In this document: one piece after another, positions 26,146 through 35,301 of the stretch
How the letters are laid out: the number at the start of each line of letters is the position of its first letter
Position numbering within the stretch: position 1 is the first letter of the stretch
Assembly (NCBI RefSeq): GCF_014644455.1
Contig: NZ_BMKS01000004.1
Location: 62,001-126,000 of the forward strand
Origin: Caldovatus sediminis
Lineage (GTDB): Bacteria; Pseudomonadota; Alphaproteobacteria; Acetobacterales; Acetobacteraceae
Direction: 5' to 3'
Length of the DNA stretch: 64,000 bases
Translations under genes and position numbers: made by a program
Notes under the pieces: generated by a model
The model's database searches: none
What the model was told of the DNA's origin: nothing
The model's input: the letters and a program-made list of their open reading frames with translations, nothing else

Positions 26146-27341
26146 GCGCCGCGCTGCTCGCGCCGGACTCGGAGGAGGAGGTCGCCCGCGCCGTCGCCGC
26201 GGCAGCGGCCGCCGGCGAACCCCTCGCGATCGAGGGCAACGGCACGAAGCGCGCCCTGCTGCGCCCGGTCCAGGCGGCGCGCACCCTCTCGACCCGCAAC
26301 CTCCGCGGCATCACGCTCTACCGGCCGCAGGAGCTGGTCCTCTCGGCCCGCGCCGGCACGCCGCTGCCGGAGATCGAGGCGGCGCTCGCCGAGAAGGGCC
26401 AGCACCTGATCGCCGAGCCGCCCGACACCCGCGCCCTGTTCGGCGCCGAGCTGCCGGCGACCCTCGGCGGCGTCGTCGCCGCCAACCTCTCCGGCCCGCG
26501 CCGGATCGCCTGGGGGGCGATGCGCGACCACGTGCTCGGCGTGCGCTTCGTCAACGGCGCGGGCGAGGTGATCCGCTCCGGCGGGCGGGTGCTGAAGAAC
26601 GTCACCGGGCTCGACCTCTGCAAGCTGCTGACCGGCAGCTACGGGACGCTCGGCGTGCTCACCGAGATCACGCTCAAGGTGCTGCCGGCGCCGGAGTCCA
26701 CGGGCAGCCTGGCGCTGCGCGTCGCCGACCTCGCCGCCGGCGTCCGCGCCCTGTCGGCCGGCCTCGGCAGCCCCTTCGGCCCGACCGGCGCGGCGCTGCT
26801 GCCGCAGGGCGCCCCCGCGTTCGGGCTGGAGGGGCCGACGGCGGTGCTGCGCATCGAGGACTTCGCCGAGCCGGTCGCCTACCGGCTCGGCCGGCTGCGC
26901 GACCTGCTCGCGCCCCTGGGCGCGCCGCGCCTGCTCGATGCCGAGTCGAGCCGCGCGCTGTGGCGCATGGTGCGGGAAGCCGGCCTGCTCGGCGCCACGG
27001 CCGCCGAGGCGGTCTGGCGCGTCTCCGTCCCCCCGACCGCCGGCCCGGCGGTCGCCGACGCGTTGCGCGCGGCCTTCGCGGCGCGGCTGCTACTCGACTG
27101 GGGGGGCGGACTCGTCTGGGTCGCCGGGCCGGCGACCGAGGCGGCGCACGCCGCCGTCATGGCCGCGGCCCGCGCCGGCGGCGGCACCTGGACCCTGTTC
27201 CGCGCCCCCGAACCCCTGCGCGCGGCCGTGGAGGTCCTCCCGCCCGAGCCGCCGCCGCTCGCCGCCATCGCCGCGCGGGTGAAGGCGGCCCTCGATCCGA
27301 AAGGCGTGCTCAATCCGGGCCGGATGCGCGCCGGGGCGTGA
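26142..27341 (+). CDS. glcE: Glycolate oxidase subunit GlcE
   Basis: 399-residue FAD-binding partner of GlcD. The PCMH domain includes LAIEGNGTKRALLRP, ELPATLGGVVAANLSGPRR and the hallmark VLKNVTGLDLCKLLTGSYGTLGVLTE. The C-terminal LDPKGVLNPGRM is typical of GlcE. It is translationally coupled to glcD by a 4-base overlap. Length is slightly above the usual 350-370. Confidence 0.92.
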   Translation: MSAALLAPDSEEEVARAVAAAAAAGEPLAIEGNGTKRALLRPVQAARTLSTRNLRGITLYRPQELVLSARAGTPLPEIEAALAEKGQHLIAEPPDTRALFGAELPATLGGVVAANLSGPRRIAWGAMRDHVLGVRFVNGAGEVIRSGGRVLKNVTGLDLCKLLTGSYGTLGVLTEITLKVLPAPESTGSLALRVADLAAGVRALSAGLGSPFGPTGAALLPQGAPAFGLEGPTAVLRIEDFAEPVAYRLGRLRDLLAPLGAPRLLDAESSRALWRMVREAGLLGATAAEAVWRVSVPPTAGPAVADALRAAFAARLLLDWGGGLVWVAGPATEAAHAAVMAAARAGGGTWTLFRAPEPLRAAVEVLPPEPPPLAAIAARVKAALDPKGVLNPGRMRAGA

Positions 27342-27446
27342 TCGCCGCCCCGGCTTTTCGTTACGTTTACCGATTGCGGAATATGCTGCCCTGGCGTCCG
27401 ATGCGTGCTATCGTTTGATATAGTTCCACCCAGGGTTTCAGAGGTC

Positions 27447-28274
27447 ATGGCGCGGACCGTCCTCGTCGGCCTCACGCTCGTCTTCACCGCCTTCCCGGTC
27501 CTCGCGGCCCTGGGGTTCTGGTTCCTGTTGCCCGATCCGCGGGCGCTGCTCGACGCCGGGCCGGGGGAGCTGGGCGCCCTGCTTGCCGGCCTCTTCGCCC
27601 CGCCCGCGCTCGCCTTCCTCGCCGCCGCCCATCTGCTGCAGCGGCGCGAGCTCGGCCTGCTGCGCGACGCCGTGGCGCGCAGCGCCGAGGCGCTGACGCT
27701 CCAGCAGCAGCAGCTCGGCGTCGCCATCCGCGAATACCGGGCCCAGACCGAGGTGCTGCGCGCCCAGGGCGAGATCGTCCAGGAGGGCGTGCGCGTCGGC
27801 CGCCGCCAGATCGAGGCGATCGGCCAGCACGCGCAGGAGACGCGCGCCCTGCGCCTGGCCGCCGAATGGAACCTCACGGTGCGCGAGCTGACCCTGCTCC
27901 TCACTGCCATGTTCCGCCTCGCCTTCGGCTGGCGCCGCATGGGCGGCGACCCCGACGAGCCGACGCTCGAGGAGGTGCCGCTGCCCGGCCCGGAGGAGCT
28001 GGCGCTGCGCATCCTGCGCATGCTCCCCGCCGCGCCGCGCGAGGGCTGGACGCTCGAGATGGACCCGCGCTTCGCCCGCCACGCCCGGCGCTACCTGGAG
28101 GTCTACGAGCGCTTCCTGGCGCGCCTGCCGCGCCGCGAGGCGGCGGGCGGCGGCATGATCGACCGCAGCTTCTTCGAGGCCTCGATCTACGGTCAGATCC
28201 ACGCCCGGCTGTCGCTCCTGCCCCGGCCCGCCGAGGCAGAGGCCGAGCCGGAGCTCGGCGCCGCCGCCGACTGA
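27447..28274 (+). CDS. Unknown membrane-anchored coiled-coil protein between glcE and glcF
   Basis: 275-residue protein not recognised. Two hydrophobic segments lie at about residues 4-27 and 40-62, separated by an acidic loop. A Gln/Glu/Arg-rich, probably coiled-coil region follows (about 65-140, ALTLQQQQLGVAIREYRAQTEVL). The remainder is soluble, with an acidic Ala/Glu tail. The start at 27447 is preceded by AGAGGT. A GTG at 27405 would add 14 residues. Preceded by an AT-richer 100-base gap, so it may have its own promoter. It splits the usual glcDEF order. A role in anchoring or scaffolding is conceivable but unproved. Confidence 0.75.
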   Translation: MARTVLVGLTLVFTAFPVLAALGFWFLLPDPRALLDAGPGELGALLAGLFAPPALAFLAAAHLLQRRELGLLRDAVARSAEALTLQQQQLGVAIREYRAQTEVLRAQGEIVQEGVRVGRRQIEAIGQHAQETRALRLAAEWNLTVRELTLLLTAMFRLAFGWRRMGGDPDEPTLEEVPLPGPEELALRILRMLPAAPREGWTLEMDPRFARHARRYLEVYERFLARLPRREAAGGGMIDRSFFEASIYGQIHARLSLLPRPAEAEAEPELGAAAD

Positions 28275-28651
28275 GCCGCGCGCGCCGCCCCGGCGCCGGT
28301 CGCGGTCCAGCGCCGCGCCATCTCCTGCCAGAGCGTCGCGCCACCGCGACCGGGACGGCGGCGCTCCCCCGGCACCCGTGCCGCCTGGTCCCGGCGCGGC
28401 GCGCCGCAGGGCGCCGTTCGCTCCTCGCCCGACTGCAGCATCCGACTGTCCTCCCCTCCGGACGGCGCCAGGAGATCGGTCCGGAGGGGCATCGGAAGGG
28501 CCGGCCGGGGGCGGGGGCGTGGCAGGCGGGGCGAAATCTTGGCGGGGGGCGGAGCGGCGCGCGCCCGGCCGGCTCCCGCGCGGTTGGCCGCGCGCGCGCC
28601 GCGCGGCTACTAGTGGGGCAGGGCGCATGCCGCCCGTGCGAGGTTCACCGG
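28275..28651. other. Intergenic region upstream of glcF
   Basis: 377 bases without a credible gene. TTGGCC (28584-28589) and TACTAG (28608-28613), 18 bases apart, may form a glcF promoter 38 bases before its start. A 99-codon minus-strand frame over the left part has no recognisable domain and is not called. Confidence 0.4.
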
Positions 28652-30004
28652 ATGCAGACCAGCTTCACGCCCGAGCAGCTCCGCGACCCGGACCTGCGGG
28701 AATCCAACCGGATCCTCCGCACCTGCGTGCATTGCGGCTTCTGCACCGCGACCTGCCCGACCTTCGTGCTGCTCGGCGACGAGCTCGATTCGCCGCGCGG
28801 GCGCATCTACCTCATCAAGGACATGCTGGAGAGCGGCCGCCCGCCGACGCCGGAGGTGGTGAGGCACATAGACCGCTGCCTCTCCTGCCTCTCCTGCATG
28901 ACCACCTGCCCCTCCGGTGTGCACTACATGCACCTGGTGGACCACGCCCGCCGCACCATCGAGGAGACCTTTCGCCGCCCGCTGCCCGAACGCCTGCTGC
29001 GGCGCCTGCTGGGCCTGCTGCTGCCCTATCCGGCGCGGTTCCGGGCGGCGCTGCGCGCGGCACGGCTCGGCCGGATGCTGGCGCCGCTGCTGCCCGGCGG
29101 CTCGGTGACGGCGGAGCGGCTGCGCGCGATGCTCCGCCTCGCCCCCGGCGCGGTGCCGGCGCCGAGCCCGATGCAGCGCCCGCAGGTGCACCGCGCCCAG
29201 GGGGAGCGGCGCGGCCGCGTGGCGCTGCTCGCCGGCTGCGCGCAGCAGGTGCTGGCGCCCTCGATCAACGAGGCGACGATCCGCCTGCTCACCCGCATGG
29301 GCGTCGAGGTCGTGGTGACGCGCGGGCAGGGCTGCTGCGGCGCGCTCGACCACCACATGGGCCGCCACGCGCCGGCGATGCGCCTGGCCCGCGCCAACAT
29401 CGCGGCCTGGAGCGCGGAGATCGAGGGCGGGGAGGGACTCGACGCCGTGGTGGTCAACGCCTCCGGCTGCGGCACCATGGTGAAGGACTACGGCTTCCTG
29501 TTCCGCGAGGAGCCCGCGCCCTGGGCCGAGCGCGCGGCGAAGGTCGCGGCGATCGCGATGGACGTGAGCGAGGCGCTGGAGCGCTTCGGCTACGCCCCGA
29601 CGCGCGAGCCGCCCGGCCTGACCGTCGCCTACCAGGCTGCGTGCAGCCTCCAGCACGGGCAGCGGATCACGGCGCTGCCGAAGGACCTGCTGAAGCGCGC
29701 CGGCTTCGCGGTGAAGGAGCCGGCGGAGGCGCATCTCTGCTGCGGCTCGGCCGGGACCTACAACCTGCTGCAGCCGGCGATCGCGGCGACGCTGCGCGCG
29801 CGCAAGCTCGGCCACCTGGAGCGCACGCGGGCGGACCTGATCGCCACCGGCAACATCGGCTGCCTGACGCAGCTCTCCGGCGGCGCGCTGCCCGTCGTCC
29901 ACACGGTGGAGCTGCTCGACTGGATGGCCGGCGGACCGCGGCCGGAGGCGCTGGCGCGGCTGCCGAGGCGGGCGGAAGCGGCCGCGGCGCCCGCGATCGG
30001 CTGA
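28652..30004 (+). CDS. glcF: Glycolate oxidase iron-sulfur subunit GlcF
   Basis: 450-residue protein with two N-terminal 4Fe-4S motifs (CVHCGFCTATCPT and CLSCLSCMTTCPSG) and two C-terminal CCG-type cysteine-rich motifs (GQGCCGALDHH and HLCCGSAGTYN) of the heterodisulfide-reductase fold. It transfers electrons from GlcDE to the membrane quinone pool. GAGG stands 8 bases before the ATG at 28652. A short hairpin GCCCC-N7-GGGGC begins 1 base after the stop. Confidence 0.93.
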   Translation: MQTSFTPEQLRDPDLRESNRILRTCVHCGFCTATCPTFVLLGDELDSPRGRIYLIKDMLESGRPPTPEVVRHIDRCLSCLSCMTTCPSGVHYMHLVDHARRTIEETFRRPLPERLLRRLLGLLLPYPARFRAALRAARLGRMLAPLLPGGSVTAERLRAMLRLAPGAVPAPSPMQRPQVHRAQGERRGRVALLAGCAQQVLAPSINEATIRLLTRMGVEVVVTRGQGCCGALDHHMGRHAPAMRLARANIAAWSAEIEGGEGLDAVVVNASGCGTMVKDYGFLFREEPAPWAERAAKVAAIAMDVSEALERFGYAPTREPPGLTVAYQAACSLQHGQRITALPKDLLKRAGFAVKEPAEAHLCCGSAGTYNLLQPAIAATLRARKLGHLERTRADLIATGNIGCLTQLSGGALPVVHTVELLDWMAGGPRPEALARLPRRAEAAAAPAIG

Positions 30005-30105
30005 GCCCCCGCCGCCGGGGCAAGGCGGGCGCTCCGCGGGCCGGCGCCCTTGCCGCTCAGGCGCGGCCGGTCGCGGGCCGGGCCCCGCCCGTCCGGGCGT
30101 GCTGG

Positions 30106-30429
30106 CCCCGGGCGGGAGATCCCGGTCAGGGCCTCGCCGGCGGGCCGAGCCCCCGCGGCCATGGCGATGTCGCCGGGCGAGACGATGCCGGCCAGGCGCT
30201 TGTCGCGCATCACCGCGGGCAGGCGGTGCACCCGGATCTCGCCCATGTTGCGCGCGACATGCGCGAGGTCCTCGTCCTCGAAGCGATACTCCACTTCGGG
30301 GGTCATCACTTCGTGCACTCGCGCGTCGGGGTCCTTGCCCCCGGGCGATGGCGCGGATGGCGAGGTCGCGGTGCGGGCGGCGTCGCGGATCGTATCGTCG
30401 GGATGCGCGAGTCGCACCGCGCGCCTCAT
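30106..30429 (-). pseudogene. Degenerate CBS-domain protein gene
   Basis: The second half of a CBS-domain protein is readable: DARVHEVMTPEVEYRFEDEDL, HVARNMGEIRVHRLP, LAGIVSPGDIAM, ending near GEALTGISRPG. The first CBS motif is wrecked. After DTIRDAAR about 20 residues expected in this family are absent. The following DNA encodes DLAIRAIARGQGP in another frame, returning to frame through a one-base change in a C/G run (about 30334-30346). The normal terminus after SRPG is lost too: the frame runs on into sequence antisense to glcF. Such CBS proteins bind adenine nucleotides in stress responses. Decay inferred by memory of family sequences. Confidence 0.6.
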
Positions 30430-30478
30430 CGTCTGCCTCTTCTGCCGTTGGCAGCCCTGCCGGGCAGCGGTCGGCGGT

Positions 30479-30997
30479 TCAGGCGCCCGCCTTTCCCCGC
30501 GACGCTTCGGTCTCGCGAGCCTCGGCCGCCGACATCTTGGCGCCCCGCGCACCGGTGCCCGCTGGCACGGCCCCGAGCGGCCAGAACGCCCGGATCGGCT
30601 GCGGCAGGGCGTCGAGCACCTTGAGCACCTGCCCGCGGTCGAGGTGGCGGCAGAGCACCCGCAGCACAGCGTGCGTGGCGTCGCGCGCGTCCAACGGTCG
30701 CACGCCGGCGAGCTTCTCGTTCACCCGCGCGAGGAACCTGTCAAGGTCCCGCAAGCGCGCCGGCTGCACCGCCGGGCGCCACTGGTCGTAGTAGGCGCCG
30801 CGCACCAGCAGCGGAAGCTGCGCGCTGAGATGGGCGGCAAGCTCGATCGGGAGACGGTCGCGGAGCGTTCGCAGCTCCGCCGGGAGCGCGCGTTAGGCGG
30901 CCTGACGGTCAGGCCCGAGCTCCGCCATGATCTCGTCGAGCCAGATGTGGGTGGTCTGCAGGGTCCGGTCGAAGGCCTCGAGCCCGGTGGCGGCCAT
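30479..30997 (-). pseudogene. DUF2267 protein gene interrupted by an in-frame stop
   Basis: Starting at ATG 30997 the frame reads MAATGLEAFDRTLQTTHIW...GPDRQAA and hits TAA at 30893-30895. Reading on in the same frame gives RALPAELRTLRDRLP, AAHLSAQLPLLVRGAYYDQW and a normal DUF2267 C-terminal half to 30479. In homologues the stop position is a Tyr (AAYRAL), so a single TAC-to-TAA change explains it. A 3' fragment could restart at an internal ATG (30805). It sits next to the decayed CBS gene; CBS and DUF2267 genes often cluster in these bacteria. Confidence 0.75.
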
Positions 30998-31517
30998 GGC
31001 GTCGCTCCCTTCTCTCCGGATCTCTCTCCGGATCGGCTCCGCCTTCCGCGGGCCCGCCGGCAGCCGGTGGCGGGGTGAGGCGGGACGAACGCCGACGGAC
31101 GGGCGCGGTTCGCGGCGGCGCCGAAAGGGGCGGCGGTCGGGACGGTGCCGGCGGGCAGCCCTGGCGGGTAGGGCCGGGGCCAAGGCCGGTCGGTCGCGCC
31201 ATTCCTTGCCGGCGGAGGGCCATGCCGGTGGAATCGGCGCGCCGCCCGGGCGCCTCGCCCCGGCTGAGGGCGCGGCGCGGTCCGCGGCGACGGCGAAGCG
31301 CGCGGGGAGGGCGGCCGCGCCCGCTTGGTAGGGGTCCGTGCGGCCTAGGAATCGTGCGGATCGCTCGCCTCTCAGCCTGCCCTTGCAGGACGGGGGGCAG
31401 GGGGTGGATAAGCGCGCCACGGCGCCGGCCCAGTGTCCTGGCCGGCATCGGGCGCAGCATGCGGAAGCGCAGCGTGCAGAAGGGGGTCGGGACGGCCCCG
31501 ATCCGTGGGAGGCGCTG
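30998..31517. other. Intergenic region upstream of the winged-helix/TPR regulator
   Basis: 520 bases with no supported gene. Long open frames on both strands are the consequence of high GC and show no motif. It must contain the regulator's promoter and the former promoter of the DUF2267 gene; no clear hexamers found. Confidence 0.5.
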
Positions 31518-33287
31518 ATGCGACTGGTCTTCGCCGGCCACGAGATGGACCTGCGCCGGCAGGAACTGCGCCGCGCGGACGGCGGGCTCGTGCACGTCGA
31601 GCCGCAGGTGTTCGACCTGCTCGTGCACCTGGTGCGCAACCGGGACCGGGTTGTCAGCAAGGACGAGCTGTTCGAGACGATCTGGAACGGACGCATCGTC
31701 TCCGAGGCGGCGCTGAGCAGCCGGATCAACGCCGCGCGCAAGGCGGTCGGCGACGACGGCGACCGGCAGGAGCTGATCCGCACCATCCATCGGCGCGGCT
31801 TCCGCTTCGTCGGCGAGGCGCGAGAGCTGGCGGAGCCGGACGGCGGCGGCGCCCCCGTGGTGGCGCCCCCGGCGGCCGTGCCCTCGCCGGCGGAGTCGGC
31901 CGTGGCGGCAGAGGGCGCCGAAGCCCGGTCCGCGCCCGCGGAAGGCGGCAGCGCGGCCTCCCGCAGGCCTTCGGTCGTCGTCCTGCCGGTGGCCAATCTC
32001 GGCCAGGACCCGGACACCGAGTATTTCGCCTACGGGCTGACCGAGGACATCATCCGCCTGCTCGCGCGCAACCCCTGGCTAGACGTCCTGAGCCGCCACT
32101 CCGCCGCGCAGTTCCGCGGCCGGGAGGTGGGCGCGCGCGAGATCGGCGCCACGCTCGGCGTGCGCTACCTGGTGCAGGCCAGCGTCTGGAAGCGCGGCGA
32201 GCGGGTGCGGATCGCCGCCGACCTGATCTGCGCCGCGACCGCGCGGCAGCTCTGGTCCGAGCGCTACGACCTGCGGCTCGCCGACATCTTCGACATCCAG
32301 AGCGCGATGGCGCAGCAGATCGCGGCGGTGATCGAGCCCGAGCTCGGGCGCGTCGAGCGCGAGACGGCGGCGCGCAAGCCACCCGGCAACCTCGACGCCT
32401 GGGACTGCTATCAGCGCGGCCTCTGGCATCTCTGGGGCTTCACCACGCCCGGCCTGGCGGAGGGCGAGGCGATGTTCCGCCGCGCGATCGAGCTCGACCC
32501 GGACTTCGCGCGGGCGCATGGCGGGCTTTCCTACGTGCTGCTGCAGAGCGCCGTGCTGCGCGAGCCGGAGGAGCGGCCGGCCCTGCTCGAGCAGGCGATG
32601 CGGCACGCCCGCCAGGCGGTCGCGCTCGACGAGCGCGACTGCATGAACCAGTGCGTGCTGGGCCGCGTCCATGTGATGCGGCGCAACTACGAGGAGGGGA
32701 TCGCGGCGCTGGAGCTGGCGATCCAGCTCAATCCGAGCTTCGCGCAAGGCTACTTCGCCCTCGGCCACGCCATGATCTGGTGCGAGCGCGAGGACGAGGG
32801 AATTGCGCTGATCGAGCGCGCGACGGAGCTGAGCCCGTGCGACCCGCACCTCTCGACCTTCCACGACCTGCGGGCGATGGCGCACTACGCGCTCGGCGAA
32901 TACGACGCGGCGCTGGCCTTCGCGCGGCGCGCCGTCCGTGTGCCGAATGCGAGCTACCGCGCCTTCGCGACGCTGGCGGCCACGCTCGGCCAGCTCGGAC
33001 GGCCCAAGGAGGCCGCGCCGGTGCTGGACGAACTGCTTTGCCGCAAGCCGGGCTACAGCTGCGCCTATGCGCGCGGCGAGTTCTTCTTCTGCGCGAACGA
33101 AACGCTGGTGGAGCGCTTCGTCGAGGGGCTGAGGCGGGCCGGCCTCCCGGAGGAAGCGCCGTCCCGGCCGTCGCCCGCGGCGGCCGGGGTGCCGGCCGCG
33201 GCGGGGGTCCCGCGCATCCGGCCTCGGGCGGCCGCCGATTCTGGTGCCGGTGCCGCGGCGGCAGCGGCGCCGATGCGCGGGCGGTAG
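31518..33287 (+). CDS. Winged-helix (CadC/OmpR-type) regulator with TPR domain
   Basis: 589-residue one-component regulator. Residues 1-97 are an OmpR-type DNA-binding domain (FDLLVHLVRNRDRVVSKDELFETIW, SRINAARKAVGDDG, IHRRGFRFVG). A Pro/Ala-rich linker (about 105-150) follows. Then a FlgO/adenylate-cyclase-associated-like domain (RPSVVVLPVANLGQDPDTEY, YGLTEDIIRLLAR, to about 275). Then tetratricopeptide repeats (about 300-545, for example AIELDPDFARAHGGLSY, AIQLNPSFAQGYFALGH). The C-terminus is low-complexity Ala/Pro/Arg. No transmembrane segment, unlike CadC. GGAGG lies 6 bases before the ATG. It converges with the OsmC/flavoprotein cluster; its target and signal are unknown. Confidence 0.85.
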   Translation: MRLVFAGHEMDLRRQELRRADGGLVHVEPQVFDLLVHLVRNRDRVVSKDELFETIWNGRIVSEAALSSRINAARKAVGDDGDRQELIRTIHRRGFRFVGEARELAEPDGGGAPVVAPPAAVPSPAESAVAAEGAEARSAPAEGGSAASRRPSVVVLPVANLGQDPDTEYFAYGLTEDIIRLLARNPWLDVLSRHSAAQFRGREVGAREIGATLGVRYLVQASVWKRGERVRIAADLICAATARQLWSERYDLRLADIFDIQSAMAQQIAAVIEPELGRVERETAARKPPGNLDAWDCYQRGLWHLWGFTTPGLAEGEAMFRRAIELDPDFARAHGGLSYVLLQSAVLREPEERPALLEQAMRHARQAVALDERDCMNQCVLGRVHVMRRNYEEGIAALELAIQLNPSFAQGYFALGHAMIWCEREDEGIALIERATELSPCDPHLSTFHDLRAMAHYALGEYDAALAFARRAVRVPNASYRAFATLAATLGQLGRPKEAAPVLDELLCRKPGYSCAYARGEFFFCANETLVERFVEGLRRAGLPEEAPSRPSPAAAGVPAAAGVPRIRPRAAADSGAGAAAAAAPMRGR

Positions 33288-33311
33288 CGCGCCGCCCGCC
33301 GCAGGCCGGCC

Positions 33312-33515
33312 TCAGGCGACGAAGGGCGTCTCGGCGACGGCGCGCTTCCACCACCCCGTCTGGGTCAGCTCGGGCACCATCGCCGCCGCGAGGCCCAGCG
33401 GGCGCGGCGCGGCGCGGTCGGCCAGCGCCTTGCCGGCGACGTGACGGGTCCATTCGGGGCCGGCCCAGCGCTGGGGGCCGATCTGCGTGGCGGTGCCGGT
33501 CTTGCTCGTGCTCAT
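33312..33515 (-). CDS. Small protein of unknown function (67 residues)
   Basis: 67 residues, not recognised. Contains RWAGPEWTRHVAGKALADR and ends in GWWKRAVAETPFVA; tryptophan-rich (four Trp). AAGGAGA stands 7 bases before the ATG at 33515, good support for translation. It is the last gene of the minus-strand cluster, 51 bases after the MaoC-like gene. No signal peptide or membrane segment. Confidence 0.7.
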   Translation of the reverse strand: MSTSKTGTATQIGPQRWAGPEWTRHVAGKALADRAAPRPLGLAAAMVPELTQTGWWKRAVAETPFVA

Positions 33516-33566
33516 CGTCCGTCTCCTTTGTGCTCGGCGCCGCCCTCTCGGCGGCGTGGGCAAACC

Positions 33567-34091
33567 CTATCCGGTGCGCGCCCCGGGGTCTTTCGGCCGG
33601 GGTGGCGATTCCCTGGAGATGTCCTGGAGATCCGCCCGGCGGAGCGGCACCGTGTAGGTCGTCGCCTTGCCCGTGAGGCAGGGCGCGCCGCTTGCGTCGC
33701 GCACGCTGGTCTCGAGCGTGCAGATCGGCTTGTCGTCGCGCACCGAGGTCACCTCGACGCGCGCGGTGATCTCCTCGCCGACGCGCACCGCCTTCACGAA
33801 GCGCCACTCGACGCCGAGGAACACCGTGCCGGGGCCGGGCAGGTCCTCGGCGACGACGGCGTTCAGCAGGCCGGAGGTGACGCCGCCCTGCACGATCAGC
33901 CCGCCGAATGGCGTGGCGGCGGCGAGGTCGGCGTCGAAGTGGAGCGGGTTCCGGTCGCCCGTCATCGCCGCGAACATCTCGACGTCCTGCATGCTCGTGC
34001 GCCGCGTCCGCTCGGCGACGGCGCCGGGGACCGGCTTGCCGCGGATGGTCGCGGCCCAGGGACCGGCGGGGATATTGGAGGTGGTCGTCAT
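33567..34091 (-). CDS. MaoC-like dehydratase (hot-dog fold)
   Basis: 174 residues with the R-specific hydratase motif: FAAMTGDRNPLHFDADLAA supplies the catalytic Asp/His, followed by GGLIVQGGVTSGLLNAVVAEDLPG. Such proteins hydrate enoyl-CoA or act on related thioesters. The ATG at 34091 overlaps the stop of the upstream flavoprotein by 4 bases, so the two are coupled. Confidence 0.88.
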   Translation of the reverse strand: MTTTSNIPAGPWAATIRGKPVPGAVAERTRRTSMQDVEMFAAMTGDRNPLHFDADLAAATPFGGLIVQGGVTSGLLNAVVAEDLPGPGTVFLGVEWRFVKAVRVGEEITARVEVTSVRDDKPICTLETSVRDASGAPCLTGKATTYTVPLRRADLQDISRESPPRPKDPGARTG

Positions 34092-35284
34092 GCGGCGATC
34101 TCCCCGGTGAGCGGCGACGCGGCGGCCCGCGGGGCCGGGCCGAGCGCGACCAGGTGCTCGACCTCCGGCCGCATCGCCTTGTTGAGCGCCAGATGGTGCC
34201 GCTTCACCGCCTCGATGTCCCACTCGAAGGACGCGATCGCCTCCGTCGCCTCGAACAGCGGCATCGAGAGGGCGTTGCGCGTCCGCTCGTAGGCTGCGAA
34301 CGCCTCCTCCGTCCCCTCCGCCGCGGCGGCGGCGAGCAGCTCGGCGTCGCGGAAGGCGTCGGTGATGCCGTGCGCGGTCAGCGGATCCTTGAAGTAGGCG
34401 GCGTCGCCGACGAGGGCCCAGCCGGAACCGTAGGGCCGCCGCAGGAAGCCCCGCCGCCCGGCGAAGGCCCAGAGCCGGCCCTCCAGGCGCGCTCCGGCCA
34501 CGGCCTCGGCGAGCGCCGGCGAGACCTCAGCCACGACCTCGCGGAACCCGGCGGCCATGTCCTGGCGCAGCGAATCGCGGAAGCGCGCCGGCGGTATGGC
34601 GGCGAAGACGCAGTGCGCGCCGTCGTTGGTCGCGATCGCCCCGGCGCTCGACCCTGGCCGGAACAGCCAGTTGTAGGCGGTGCGCCAGCCGAGGCCCGAC
34701 CAGTAGCCGTAGATCACCGCCGTCGTGTGCCGCGCCTCGCGCGTCACCGGCGCCTCGACCTGCCGGGCGACGGTCGAGGCGATGCCGTCGGCGCCGACGA
34801 CGAGGTCGGCCGCGATCTCGACCCTCCGCCCCTCCGGGTCGGCCAGCACCGCGCCGGCGATGCGTCCGTCGGGGCGGCGGACCAGCTCGATCAGCGAGTG
34901 TCCGTGGCGGACCTCCGCGCCGGCGCTCCAGGCCGCGTCCACGAGCAGGGCGTCCAGCACGGTGCGGCGCGGCGCGTAGAGCGCGTCCACGCCGTCGCTC
35001 GGGCGGATGTCGATGTCCACCACCTCCTCGCCGTAGTGGAAGATGGTGTTGCGCACGGCGGGCGTGCCCAGCGCGGCGAGGCGCGGCAGCAGGCCCCAGC
35101 GGTGGAGCTGCAGCACGCCGCCGCGCATCAGCGCGTGGGTGGACAGGGTGTCGCTGCCGTAGGCGCCGCGGTCCACCGCCAGCACGCGCATCCCGCGCCG
35201 CGCCATCAGCATCGCCGTGGCGGCGCCGGCGCAGCGCGCGCCGATCACCAGGGCGTCGTACGTCGCGCTGCTCCTGCTGCGCAT
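34088..35284 (-). CDS. FAD-dependent oxidoreductase/monooxygenase (group A type)
   Basis: 398-residue flavoprotein. FAD motifs: the N-terminal dinucleotide fold YDALVIGARCAGAATAMLMARRG with AVDRG, and the distal GWALVGDAAYFKDPLTAHGITDAF (GD motif). The family includes geranylgeranyl-reductase-like and aromatic monooxygenases. The substrate is unknown. ATG at 35284 is 9 bases from AAAGGA; an ATG at 35293 is an alternative. It follows the FMO-like gene closely and overlaps the MaoC-like gene. Confidence 0.87.
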   Translation of the reverse strand: MRSRSSATYDALVIGARCAGAATAMLMARRGMRVLAVDRGAYGSDTLSTHALMRGGVLQLHRWGLLPRLAALGTPAVRNTIFHYGEEVVDIDIRPSDGVDALYAPRRTVLDALLVDAAWSAGAEVRHGHSLIELVRRPDGRIAGAVLADPEGRRVEIAADLVVGADGIASTVARQVEAPVTREARHTTAVIYGYWSGLGWRTAYNWLFRPGSSAGAIATNDGAHCVFAAIPPARFRDSLRQDMAAGFREVVAEVSPALAEAVAGARLEGRLWAFAGRRGFLRRPYGSGWALVGDAAYFKDPLTAHGITDAFRDAELLAAAAAEGTEEAFAAYERTRNALSMPLFEATEAIASFEWDIEAVKRHHLALNKAMRPEVEHLVALGPAPRAAASPLTGEIAA

Positions 35285-35301
35285 CTCGGGCATTCCTTTC
35301 G

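Noticed and set aside
28193-28492. 99-codon minus-strand frame upstream of glcF
   Set aside because: The stretch ending WQEMARRWTATG looks faintly phasin-like, but there is no ribosome site, no full domain, and it overlaps the preceding gene.
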